Source of the DNA: Rubrivivax sp.
GTDB lineage: Bacteria; Pseudomonadota; Gammaproteobacteria; Burkholderiales; Burkholderiaceae_C
Direction: 5' to 3'
Length of the DNA: 64,000 bases
NCBI GenBank assembly: GCA_022842595.1
Contig: JALHPF010000004.1
Location: forward strand, 1-64,000
Translations under genes and position numbers: made by a program
The notes under the pieces: generated by a model
Seen by the model: only the letters and a program-made list of their open reading frames with translations
Databases searched by the model: none
What the model was told of the DNA's origin: nothing
Shown: positions 43,060 to 52,510 of the stretch, one piece after another
How positions within the stretch are numbered: position 1 is the stretch's first letter
Layout: every line of letters starts with the position of its first letter

Positions 43060-43452
43060 TCAGAGGCTGCGCTGCACCAGCACATAGCGCCAGGTGCCGC
43101 CCGGAGCCGCCAGCAGGCGCAGCTTCACCTTCACCGGCCGCATGCGCAGTGTCAGCACGTAGTCCACCGTGGCGTCGAGCGCACTCGAGGTTTCCTTGGC
43201 CTCTTCGAAGCGCTGCGCCACCATGAAGTTGTTCATGCAGGGTGCGACCACGGTGAACAGCGGCTGGCCCAGCACCCGGGCCGGGGACAGCCCGGCGGCC
43301 TTGCTTTCGAAGGCGTTGTAGCGGCCGACGGCGCCGGTCGCATCGATGCCGATGACGCCGAAGTCCAGCGCGTCGAGTTCGTCGCTGGCCAGGCCGTCGA
43401 GTTCGTTCAGGAGGCCGGCATCGGCAAAGGAAGTGGCATGGGCAGTGGTCAT
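43060..43452 (-). CDS. Photoactive yellow protein-like PAS protein
   Basis: LDFGVIGIDATGAVGRYNAFESKAAGLSPARVLGQPLFTVVAPCMNNFMVAQRFEEAKETSSALDATVDYVLTLRMRPVKVKLRLLAAPGGTWRYVLVQRSL; aligns by eye to Halorhodospira PYP with Y42, E46 and chromophore C69 (VAPC) equivalents. Confidence 0.85.
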   Translation of the reverse strand: MTTAHATSFADAGLLNELDGLASDELDALDFGVIGIDATGAVGRYNAFESKAAGLSPARVLGQPLFTVVAPCMNNFMVAQRFEEAKETSSALDATVDYVLTLRMRPVKVKLRLLAAPGGTWRYVLVQRSL

Positions 43453-43588
43453 GGTCGGACACCGGGTTGGCGAGTGGGTTCTCACGGGGCTATCGGTGGC
43501 CCCGCTGCAAACTTGAACCCGGTGTGCGGCATTTCCGCCACGCGGTGCCCGGTGTCCTGCCGGGAACCGCTGCCCGTCCAGAGGGCTG

Positions 43589-44076
43589 TCAACGCCGGGC
43601 GAGATGCGCCCGAATCGCTTCCACGCGCTGGCGGTTGGCGCCCAGGTCGCTCTCCCCCAGCCGCGAGGCCGAGCGCACCTGCACGACACCGGCGGCGGGG
43701 TCGAGCCAGAACTCGACATCGTCGGTGTACTTCATCAGCGGTGTGCTGAACTGCGCATAGATGTAGCCGGGCTCGGCCTTGATCACCACCGCGCCGGGAG
43801 CGGTGCGCACCACCTGCAGCAACGTCGCCATCGTGGCCGCACCGTCGCCGTTCTTCAGCGCCAGCGGCGCTATCTGCGCACTGGCAACCCTTGCATGACC
43901 GGGCCAGAGGCCGGCCTGGCTGCTGACGCTGTTGGGGCTGTTCGACGGCGCCTTCAGCTTGCCGTCACGCACGCCCAGGTCGTCCGGCGCGGTGCCCTTC
44001 AACAGCCCGGCCTGGCCCACCCCCACGGCGGCCACGGCCAGCAGCAGCAAACCCCAGAAAACCCGCTTGAGCCACT

Positions 44077-44080
<4 letters not shown>
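43589..44080 (-). CDS. DUF1499 family protein
   Basis: [22 protein letters not shown] ... [51 protein letters not shown]. Confidence 0.9.
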
Positions 44081-45627
<1,547 letters not shown>

Positions 45628-45700
45628 GGCGGCCTTTCAGGTGCGTGACTTCATGGGTGTGACTGTGGAAGTCTAGCGGCGGGCCGCTATCGTCGCGGCC

Positions 45701-46654
45701 GTGAACCTCCCGTCGCCCCCTGAATCGCTGTCCTCCGCCGAACGCCGGCGCTGGGTGACGCCCGAGCCGCTCAACGTCGCCCCGGAACTCGTCGGCCTGC
45801 CGCTGGCCACGCCCTGGCGGCGAGGCGTGGCGATGGCGCTCGACCTGGCGGTGGTGGCGCTGGTGGCCGAGTCCGGCGACCTGTGGCTCTTTGCCGGGCT
45901 GGTGCTGGTGGTGGTGCAACTGCGCAACCAGCGCCATGCCAAGGAAGACCGCAAGCGCCTGGGCTGGCTGCTGGCGGCACTGCTGGTGTGGCTGGCAGCC
46001 AGCCAGGCCTGGAGCCTGTGGCAGGCGCCGAAGCGCGAGCCTGCCGCCGCCGAGCGCGTGCTGGCCCGGGCTGGCGCGGCCAGCGCGGCGGCTCCGGCGT
46101 CTGGCGCGGCACCTGGTGCGGCGACCGGTTCTGCGCTGCCGCCTGCTGTCGCTGACGACGAAGACGACCCGGCCGAAACCCAAGGGCAGCACATTGCCCG
46201 GCTCGAGGCCGAGCTCGAGAAGGCCCGTGCCGCGCGACCCATGACGGTGCGCGAGCAGGCCGAAGAGCTGGCCGAAAACGTGGCCGCGCGCTTCGGCTGG
46301 GGCATCGTCTATTTCTCGCTGCTGCCGGCCTGGTGGGGCGGGCAGACGCTGGGCAAGCGGGCGCTCAGGCTGCGTGTGCTGCAGCTCACGGGCCAGCCGG
46401 TGACGGTGATGACGAGCCTGAAGCGTTATGGCGGCTATGCCGCCGGCATGGCCACCGGCGGGCTGGGCTTCGCGCAGATCCTGTGGGACCCCAACCGGCA
46501 GGGTCTGCAGGACAAGGCCGCGCATACCGTGGTCGTGGACCTGCGTGCACCCCGGCGTTCGCCAGCCGCGGGCTTTCCACAGGCCGAAGCCGCACAGCCC
46601 GCCGCCATACTCGCGCCCGTGCCGCACCGCCCGCCCGAGGAACCGCGCCCCTGA
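45701..46654 (+). CDS. RDD family membrane protein
   Basis: LPLATPWRRGVAMALDLAVVALVA ... TLGKRALRLRVLQLTGQPVTVMTSLKRYGGYAAGMATGGLGFAQILWDPNRQGLQDKAAHTVVV. Confidence 0.82.
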   Translation: MNLPSPPESLSSAERRRWVTPEPLNVAPELVGLPLATPWRRGVAMALDLAVVALVAESGDLWLFAGLVLVVVQLRNQRHAKEDRKRLGWLLAALLVWLAASQAWSLWQAPKREPAAAERVLARAGAASAAAPASGAAPGAATGSALPPAVADDEDDPAETQGQHIARLEAELEKARAARPMTVREQAEELAENVAARFGWGIVYFSLLPAWWGGQTLGKRALRLRVLQLTGQPVTVMTSLKRYGGYAAGMATGGLGFAQILWDPNRQGLQDKAAHTVVVDLRAPRRSPAAGFPQAEAAQPAAILAPVPHRPPEEPRP

Positions 46655-47133
46655 TGAGAATGCTAGAAAACCTGGCCCGACTGTGTGCGGTGCTGGCCGG
46701 CCTGCTGTTGACTGCCATCACGCTGATGACCTGCGTCAGCCTGCTGGGCCGCAACACCACCGGCTGGACGATCAACGGCGACTTCGAGATCTCGGGCTTC
46801 GCCGCCGGCGCGGCCATCGCCTTGTTCCTGCCGCTGTGCCAGGTGCGGCGCGGCAACATCATCGTCGACTTCTTCACCACCCGCGCCCGTGCCCGCACCC
46901 AGCAGCGACTGGACCGCCTGGGCGCCGCGCTGCTGGCCGGGGTGATGGCCTTGCTGACCTGGCGCACGGCGCTGGGCGGCGCCAGCGCCTACCAGTCGCA
47001 GGCGGGTTCGATGATGCTCGGCGTGCCTGAATGGTGGGTGTACGCCGCGATGGTGCCGGCACTGGCACTGACCGCGCTGATCGCGGCGTTGCAGGCCGTG
47101 CAGGGTTTCGAACGGGTGGGGTCGCCGGCATGA
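46654..47133 (+). CDS. TRAP transporter small permease (DctQ family)
   Basis: LLTAITLMTCVSLLGRNTTGWTINGDFEISGFAAGAAIALFLPLCQVRRGNIIVDFF. Confidence 0.9.
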   Translation: MRMLENLARLCAVLAGLLLTAITLMTCVSLLGRNTTGWTINGDFEISGFAAGAAIALFLPLCQVRRGNIIVDFFTTRARARTQQRLDRLGAALLAGVMALLTWRTALGGASAYQSQAGSMMLGVPEWWVYAAMVPALALTALIAALQAVQGFERVGSPA

Positions 47134-48446
47134 CGCCGATCACGCTGACGGTGCTGATCTTCGGCGTGATGCTGCTGCTGATGGCGCTGCGGGTGCCGAT
47201 CGCCGTTTCCATGTTCAGCGCTGGTGCCACAGGCTATGTGCTGCAGGCCGGCTGGCTGCCGCTGGCGAGCTTTCTCAACACCCAGGCCTTTGCGCGCTTC
47301 GCCAGCTACGACCTGAGCGTGATCCCGCTGTTCATCCTGATGGGCAACTTCGCGACCCAGGGCGGGCTGTCGCGCTCGCTGTTCGAGTTCGCCGCGGCGG
47401 TGATGGCGCGCTTCAAGGGCGGGCTGGCGATGGCGTCGGTGCTGGCCTGTGCGGCCTTCGGCGCGATCTGCGGCTCGTCGGTGGCCACCGCCGCCACCAT
47501 TACCCAGGTGGCCTTGCCCGAGATGCGCAAGCACGGCTATTCCGGCCGCCTGGCCACCGGCACGCTGGCGGCGGGCGGCACGCTGGGCATCCTGATCCCG
47601 CCTTCGGTGCCACTGGTCATCTACGCCATCCTCACCGAACAGAACATCGCCAAGCTGTTTGCCGCGGCCATGGTGCCGGGGCTGATCGCGGTGCTGGGCT
47701 ACATGCTGGCGATTGCGGTCTATGTGCGCCTGGTGCCCGGCCATGCGCCCGAACACGACGAGGTGCCGGCGGTGACGCTGCGTGCCTTGTCAGGCATCGT
47801 GCCCATCGCCGCGGTGTTCCTGGTCGTCTTCGGCGGCATCTACGGCGGTCTGTTCACGCCCACCGAAGGTGCGGCGGTGGGCGCGGCAGCCACCTTCGCC
47901 GCCGCCCTGGCCAAGCGTGAATTGACCTGGGCGAAGTTCAAGGAATGCTTCTACGCCACGGCGGTGTCGTCGGCGATGATCTTCATGATCTTCCTTGGCG
48001 CCGACCTGATGAACGCGGCCCTGGCGCTGACCCAGGTGCCGGCGCAGCTGGCCACGCTGGTGCAGGGCCTGGGCTGGCCGCCGCTGGCCGTGGTGGGCGG
48101 CATCCTGCTGCTCTACGTGGTGCTGGGGGCGGTGATGGACGAGCTGAGCATGCTGCTCCTGACCATCCCGATCTTCTTCCCGGCCATCATCGGCCTGGAC
48201 TTCGGACTGCCGCGCGAGAGCGTGGCGCTGTGGTTCGGCGTGATGGTGCTGATGACCGTGGGCTTCGGCCTGCTGGCGCCGCCCGTGGGGCTGAACGTCT
48301 ATGTCGTCAACAGCCTGGCTGGTGGCGTGCCCATTGCCGAAAGCTACCGCGGCGTGATGCCCTTCCTGGCCAGCGACGTGCTGCGCACGCTGCTTCTGCT
48401 GTTCTTCCCGATGCTGTCGCTCTGGGTGGTGCAGTTCGTTGGCTAG
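47130..48446 (+). CDS. TRAP transporter large permease (DctM family)
   Basis: LMALRVPIAVSMFSAGATGYVL, LFILMGNFATQGGLSRSLFEFA, AAFGAICGSSVATAATI, GGTLGILIPPSVPLVIYAILTEQNIAKLF. Confidence 0.95.
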   Translation: MTPITLTVLIFGVMLLLMALRVPIAVSMFSAGATGYVLQAGWLPLASFLNTQAFARFASYDLSVIPLFILMGNFATQGGLSRSLFEFAAAVMARFKGGLAMASVLACAAFGAICGSSVATAATITQVALPEMRKHGYSGRLATGTLAAGGTLGILIPPSVPLVIYAILTEQNIAKLFAAAMVPGLIAVLGYMLAIAVYVRLVPGHAPEHDEVPAVTLRALSGIVPIAAVFLVVFGGIYGGLFTPTEGAAVGAAATFAAALAKRELTWAKFKECFYATAVSSAMIFMIFLGADLMNAALALTQVPAQLATLVQGLGWPPLAVVGGILLLYVVLGAVMDELSMLLLTIPIFFPAIIGLDFGLPRESVALWFGVMVLMTVGFGLLAPPVGLNVYVVNSLAGGVPIAESYRGVMPFLASDVLRTLLLLFFPMLSLWVVQFVG

Positions 48447-48673
48447 CAGCATGGCCGGGCATCGGCCGTGCATCGGTGGCCTTGTTTCCTGAGCTCCTTC
48501 CACTCGACGGGCACAGACTGTTCCTGCGCGGGCTGGGTGCCGCCGGGCGGTGCGGAGTGAGGCGTGAAGCCCACGAAGCCATGGAACGCCAGAACCGGGC
48601 GATGCCGGCGCACCTGCGCGGTGGAAGCACGCTAACGGCTCGTTGCGGTCGTTCGCTTGCCACCGTTTCCCTT

Positions 48674-48803
48674 GGATCAGGCGGCTGGGGTGTGTTGCTC
48701 CGCTCATGTCCCCGGCCGGCTGCCGACCTAGTGCCTGCGGCACCAGGTCGGCAGCCGGCTCCTCCTTTACTTCGCTGCGCAACACACCCCAGCCACCTGA
48801 TCC
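48674..48803 (+). other. Large hairpin element A: variable outer and inner stems around conserved internal-loop strands
   Basis: Outer stem GGATCAGG.GGCTGGGGTGTGTTGC (48674-48698) / GCAACACACCCCAGCC.CCTGATCC (48779-48803), one mismatch; loop strand TCCGCTCATGTCCCC (48699-48713); inner stem GCCGGCTGCCGACCT-a-GTGCC-TGC-GGCAC-c-AGGTCGGCAGCCGGC (48715-48759); loop strand TCCTCCTTTACTTCGCTGC (48760-48778). Confidence 0.85.
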
Positions 48804-48841
48804 GGCCGCGGGTTTTTGCATTCCACCGTTGCGCGCCAACA

Positions 48842-48982
48842 CCTTGGCGGGCTGGGTGAGTCGGGTGGCCCCCGCAGTGAAGTAAAGGAGGAGCCATGGG
48901 TCCGCCTGAAGCCGCAGGCTTCGGGCGGGCCCATGGCGGGGGACATGAACGGAGGGGGCCACCCGACTCGCCCAGCCCAAGG
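48842..48982 (-). other. Large hairpin element B: same architecture and loop motifs as A, opposite orientation, different stems
   Basis: On minus strand: outer stem GGCTGGGCGAGTCGGGTGGCCCCC / GGGGGCCACCCGACTCACCCAGCC (48954-48977 with 48850-48873); loop strand TCCGTTCATGTCCCCC (48938-48953); inner stem GCCATGGGCCCGCC.GAAGCC-TGC-GGCTTC.GGCGGACCCATGGC (48893-48937); loop strand TCCTCCTTTACTTCACTGC (48874-48892). Confidence 0.85.
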
Positions 48983-49059
48983 GGCCAACGTAGCGTGCCG
49001 TTGGCACGCAAACCGAAGTCCGCAACAGGCCGAGAGCAGTCCCGCCTGAACCCGTGCCG

Positions 49060-50031
49060 CTAAAGGGCCAGGAAAGCCTGCACTGCAGGAAGCGCAGCCG
49101 CAGGGTCTTCTTCGTGCGGTACATGCCCCAGCCGGGGCAAGACGATCAACTGCGCGCGCGTGGCAGCCGGCAGCGCACGCAGGTAGTCCTGCGCATTGGC
49201 CACCGGAATCATGGCGTCGAGCTCGCCCCACACCAGCAAGGTGGGCGCCTGGACGCGTGCCAGCAGTGGCGTGGGTTCCTCCAGGCGCAGCTGCCGAAGG
49301 CGTTCGATGACGGCGCCGCGCGCGCCCGGGGCCAGCAGCAGCTGGTGGTAGCGGCTGACGGTGTCCTCGCCCAGCCGGGCCGGGTCGCCATAAGCTGGCG
49401 CCAGGCCGGCGCGCAGCGCCACGCGGGGCAGCACATGGGGTAGCAGTCCGGCCATCCAGCCCACGTCGGGCGGCTTGCCGTAGTCGAAGCCGGGGCTGGC
49501 AAAGCCATCGGGCGCCACGAGCACCAGGCGGTGCACACGCTGCGGATGCAGGGCCGCCAGCCGCCAGGCCAGGCGGCCACCCATCGAGTGGCCCACCAGG
49601 CTGGCCTGAGGCAGCCCCAGCGTGTCCATCAGCGCCAGCAGCTGGGCCAGCGCGTGGTCGTCGTCGTAGCGGCCGGCCGGGTCGGGCGCAGTGAGGCCAG
49701 AGCCGGGCAGGTCGACGCGCACGACCCGGTGCGTCGCCGCCAGTCCCTGCGCCCAGGGCTCCCAGGTGTGCAGGCTGCTGCCGAAGCCATGCAGCATCAG
49801 CACCGGCGGGCCGGTGGCGGCGCCGGCCGCCGTACCGCTTTCGCGCACATGCCAGCGCAAGCCGCCCGCTTCGACGAAGCGGCTGGGCGGCGCGGCGTAG
49901 CGGGCTTCGAGTTCGGCGCGCGGCAGGTCGGGCGTCCAGGCCCAGCCGGCGCCCAGCAGCAGGGCCAGTAACAGCAGGGTCGCCAAGATCGTGGTCTTTC
50001 GTCGCGCAGCAGGTGGAAGCATTCCGCGCAT
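49060..50031 (-). CDS. Alpha/beta hydrolase
   Basis: PPVLMLHGFGSSLHTWEPWAQGLAATHRVVRVDLPGSGLT, ASLVGHSMGGRLAWRLAALHP, VWGELDAMIPVANA, LGHVPHEEDP; start uncertain. Confidence 0.93.
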   Translation of the reverse strand: MRGMLPPAARRKTTILATLLLLALLLGAGWAWTPDLPRAELEARYAAPPSRFVEAGGLRWHVRESGTAAGAATGPPVLMLHGFGSSLHTWEPWAQGLAATHRVVRVDLPGSGLTAPDPAGRYDDDHALAQLLALMDTLGLPQASLVGHSMGGRLAWRLAALHPQRVHRLVLVAPDGFASPGFDYGKPPDVGWMAGLLPHVLPRVALRAGLAPAYGDPARLGEDTVSRYHQLLLAPGARGAVIERLRQLRLEEPTPLLARVQAPTLLVWGELDAMIPVANAQDYLRALPAATRAQLIVLPRLGHVPHEEDPAAALPAVQAFLAL

Positions 50032-50135
50032 TCTGGCCGCTGCGGCCATGCCGCCCCAGGGAAAGCCTGGGTCTGGCGGCGGCGGCTGATGCGGGTTCGC
50101 CGGCCTACAATTTTTCCGGCAACCGGAGCCCATCA

Positions 50136-51176
50136 ATGCAACGTCGTTCCTTCGTCCAGAGTGCTGCTGCAGCCGCCGTGCTGGGCGTGCCCCACCTCAG
50201 CGGCCTGGCCCAGCAGACCGTCACGCTGAAGTTCCATACCTTCATGGCGCCGATGTCCAACGTATGGCTCACCATGCACAAGCCGTGGATGGAGAAGGTG
50301 GAAAAGGACAGCGGCGGGCGCATCAAGTTCGAGGCCTACCCCGCCATGCAGCTGGGCGGCACGCCGGTGCAGCTGTACGACCAGGCCCGCGACGGTGTCG
50401 TCGACGTGGTCTGGACCCTGCCGGGCAACACGGCTGGCCGCTTCCCGCGCATCGAGGTCTTCGAGCTGCCGTTCATGATGAACAACGCCGAAGCCACGTC
50501 CAAGGCCTACTGGGAGTACTTCCAGACGCAGTGCCCTGACGAGTTCAAGGAAACCCAGGTCATCGCCGTCCAGGTGCACGGCCCGGGCGTGATCCATACC
50601 GTCAACAAGGAAATCAAGAGCGTGGCCGACCTGCGCGGCCTGAAGATGCGGGGCCCCACGCGCCAGGTGACGAAGCTGCTGGGCAGCGTGGGTGCCATCC
50701 CCGTGGGCATGCCGCTGCCGCAGATTCCCGACGCGCTGAGCAAGGGCACGGTGGACGGCTGTGTCATCCCCTGGGAAGTGGTGCCTTCTGTCAAGGTGCA
50801 CGAGCTCACCAAGTTCCACAGCGAGTTTCCGGCGTCCGGCCCGGCGCTTTACACCACCACCTTCGTGATGGCGATGAACAAGGCCCGCTATGACGGCCTG
50901 GCGCCCGACCTGAAGAAGGTGATCGATGCCAACTCGGGCATGGCCGCCAGCGCCTTCCTGGGCCGCACCCAGCAGAGCAACGACCCCAACGGCCGCAAGA
51001 GCGCCACCGACCGCAACAACACCATCCACACCTTCACCGAAGCCGAGACGCAGGAATTCATCAAGCGTTCGGCCGCCATCGACGACGAATGGGTCGCCGA
51101 CATGGACAAGCGTGGCTTCAAGGGCGCGCAGCTGCTGTCGTCGGCCAAGGCTCTGATCGTGAAGCACAAGGGCTGA
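50136..51176 (+). CDS. TRAP transporter substrate-binding protein (DctP family)
   Basis: Signal peptide MQRRSFVQSAAAAAVLGVPHLSGLAQQ; VTLKFHTFMAPMSNVWLTMHKPWMEKVEKDSGGRIKFEAYPAMQLGGTPVQLYDQARDGVVDVVWTLPGNTAGRFPRIEVFELPF. Confidence 0.95.
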   Translation: MQRRSFVQSAAAAAVLGVPHLSGLAQQTVTLKFHTFMAPMSNVWLTMHKPWMEKVEKDSGGRIKFEAYPAMQLGGTPVQLYDQARDGVVDVVWTLPGNTAGRFPRIEVFELPFMMNNAEATSKAYWEYFQTQCPDEFKETQVIAVQVHGPGVIHTVNKEIKSVADLRGLKMRGPTRQVTKLLGSVGAIPVGMPLPQIPDALSKGTVDGCVIPWEVVPSVKVHELTKFHSEFPASGPALYTTTFVMAMNKARYDGLAPDLKKVIDANSGMAASAFLGRTQQSNDPNGRKSATDRNNTIHTFTEAETQEFIKRSAAIDDEWVADMDKRGFKGAQLLSSAKALIVKHKG

Positions 51177-51220
51177 AGGCCCCACCCCGCCCGGGCGCTG
51201 GCCGGGGTTTCCGGCGGCGA

Positions 51221-52402
51221 TCAGGGGCCCCAGGGCCGGGCCAGCGGTTCGCCGTAGAAGTTGCCCTGGCCCGGCGAGCGCACGCTTTTCCAGTAGGCCT
51301 CGATGAGCGTGTCGCCAGCGGCATAACGCTTGACCAGTACTGAAGCACGCGGGAACTTGGCTTCGAAGTTGCACGGCTCCTCGACCGTGCCATAGCTGCC
51401 GGTGGCGCCGGCTTGCAGCCAGGCCGTGGCAGGCATCTGGCCGAAACTGGGACCGCCGGGTTCGGTGACGCCGGCCAGGCTGGTCAGGTGGTCGGCCACG
51501 GCGCCGGGCAGCCACTGCTGGCTGGCTATCTGGGGTACGGTGGGCAGGCCGGTCAGATAGAACATCAGGTTGCTCTGGGCGACGACGAAGTCGCCGAGCC
51601 TGCCGCTGGCGTTGTCGATGTAGTTGATGGTCAGCCGGGGCACGGGCGGGCTCAGGGCCAGGCCCTGGAAGTCGGTGTAGCGCACGCTGCGTGGTGCATC
51701 GGTGGTGCGCATCAGTACCGCGCGGCCATTGGCCGAGTTCGCCGGGTTGGCCGGGTCGGCCGGGCTGGCGGCGCTGGCCGACCAGCGCCTGTCTGCCGAT
51801 ACGCCACGCGCGATCAGGGTTTCGGCTTCGGCCAGCGTGGTAGCGCCCAGCAGCATCGAAGGCCGGATGCGCAGGTCGGTGTAGGGCTGCCGTGTCGTGC
51901 TGTCGTAGTAGGCGCTGGCGGTCGTGGCCGCACAGCCGCCGCAATAGCCGGCGTCGTAGCCGAAGGCCAGCGCGCTCGTCAGCCCCATGCTGCAGGGGCC
52001 TGCCACGCGCGAAGGTTGCGACCAGGTCACCAGCGTGGCCTGCACATTGCCTGGCAGCCGGGCGTCGAGCGTGGCTTTCAGCGTGGCGAACTCCGCCGCC
52101 GTCAGAACCGCCCCGCCCCCGCGCGGCACGGCCAGGCGGATGACCTGGTGGGCCGGCACACCGCGTGCGCGCTGGTAGGCCAGGCCGATGGCCTCGCTGG
52201 TGGCGTCGCCTTCGGCAATCAGCACGGCCAGGTTGGCTGCCGTGAAGTCGGGGCCGGTGACAGGTGGCGTGGCAGGGTCGGGCGGGGTGCTGGCACCGCT
52301 ACCCCCACCACCTCCACCACCCCCACCGCAGGCGCACAGCAGGGACGACAGCGCCAGCAGGGCGGCCAGCCGGGTTCCGGGGAAGGGCAGGGTGATCGAC
52401 AT
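51221..52402 (-). CDS. TIGR03790-like family lipoprotein with Cys-polyGly N-terminus
   Basis: Lipobox LLCAC then (G)9; DFTAANLAVLIAEGDATSEAIGLAYQRARGVPAHQVIRLAVP; SMLLGATTLAEAETLIARGVSAD. Confidence 0.72.
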   Translation of the reverse strand: MSITLPFPGTRLAALLALSSLLCACGGGGGGGGGSGASTPPDPATPPVTGPDFTAANLAVLIAEGDATSEAIGLAYQRARGVPAHQVIRLAVPRGGGAVLTAAEFATLKATLDARLPGNVQATLVTWSQPSRVAGPCSMGLTSALAFGYDAGYCGGCAATTASAYYDSTTRQPYTDLRIRPSMLLGATTLAEAETLIARGVSADRRWSASAASPADPANPANSANGRAVLMRTTDAPRSVRYTDFQGLALSPPVPRLTINYIDNASGRLGDFVVAQSNLMFYLTGLPTVPQIASQQWLPGAVADHLTSLAGVTEPGGPSFGQMPATAWLQAGATGSYGTVEEPCNFEAKFPRASVLVKRYAAGDTLIEAYWKSVRSPGQGNFYGEPLARPWGP

Positions 52403-52510
52403 CACCCGAGCATAGGCCGCCGGCCCGTCCCTGCTGCCACCGGGCATGGCGTGCGAGCGTGACGGAAGGTGACTGGCTGACCGTCGTCCGTCGTTCGTCG
52501 TTTGTTGCCG

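Noticed and set aside
48674-48982. Interpretation of the hairpins as ordinary Rho-independent terminators or integron attC sites
   Set aside because: Each unit is about 130-140 bp with conserved internal loops and no U-tract, unlike terminators; the R/L box core motifs of attC (RYYYAAC...GTTRRRY) are not arranged as required and no integrase is present.
47790-49124. Long minus-strand ORF and several short ORFs spanning the 48.67-48.98 kb hairpins
   Set aside because: They read through inverted repeats and into the antisense of dctM; the similarity between their peptides (EVKEEP, SSFTSL, GWATRRW-like) is a by-product of the repeated DNA, not evidence for protein.
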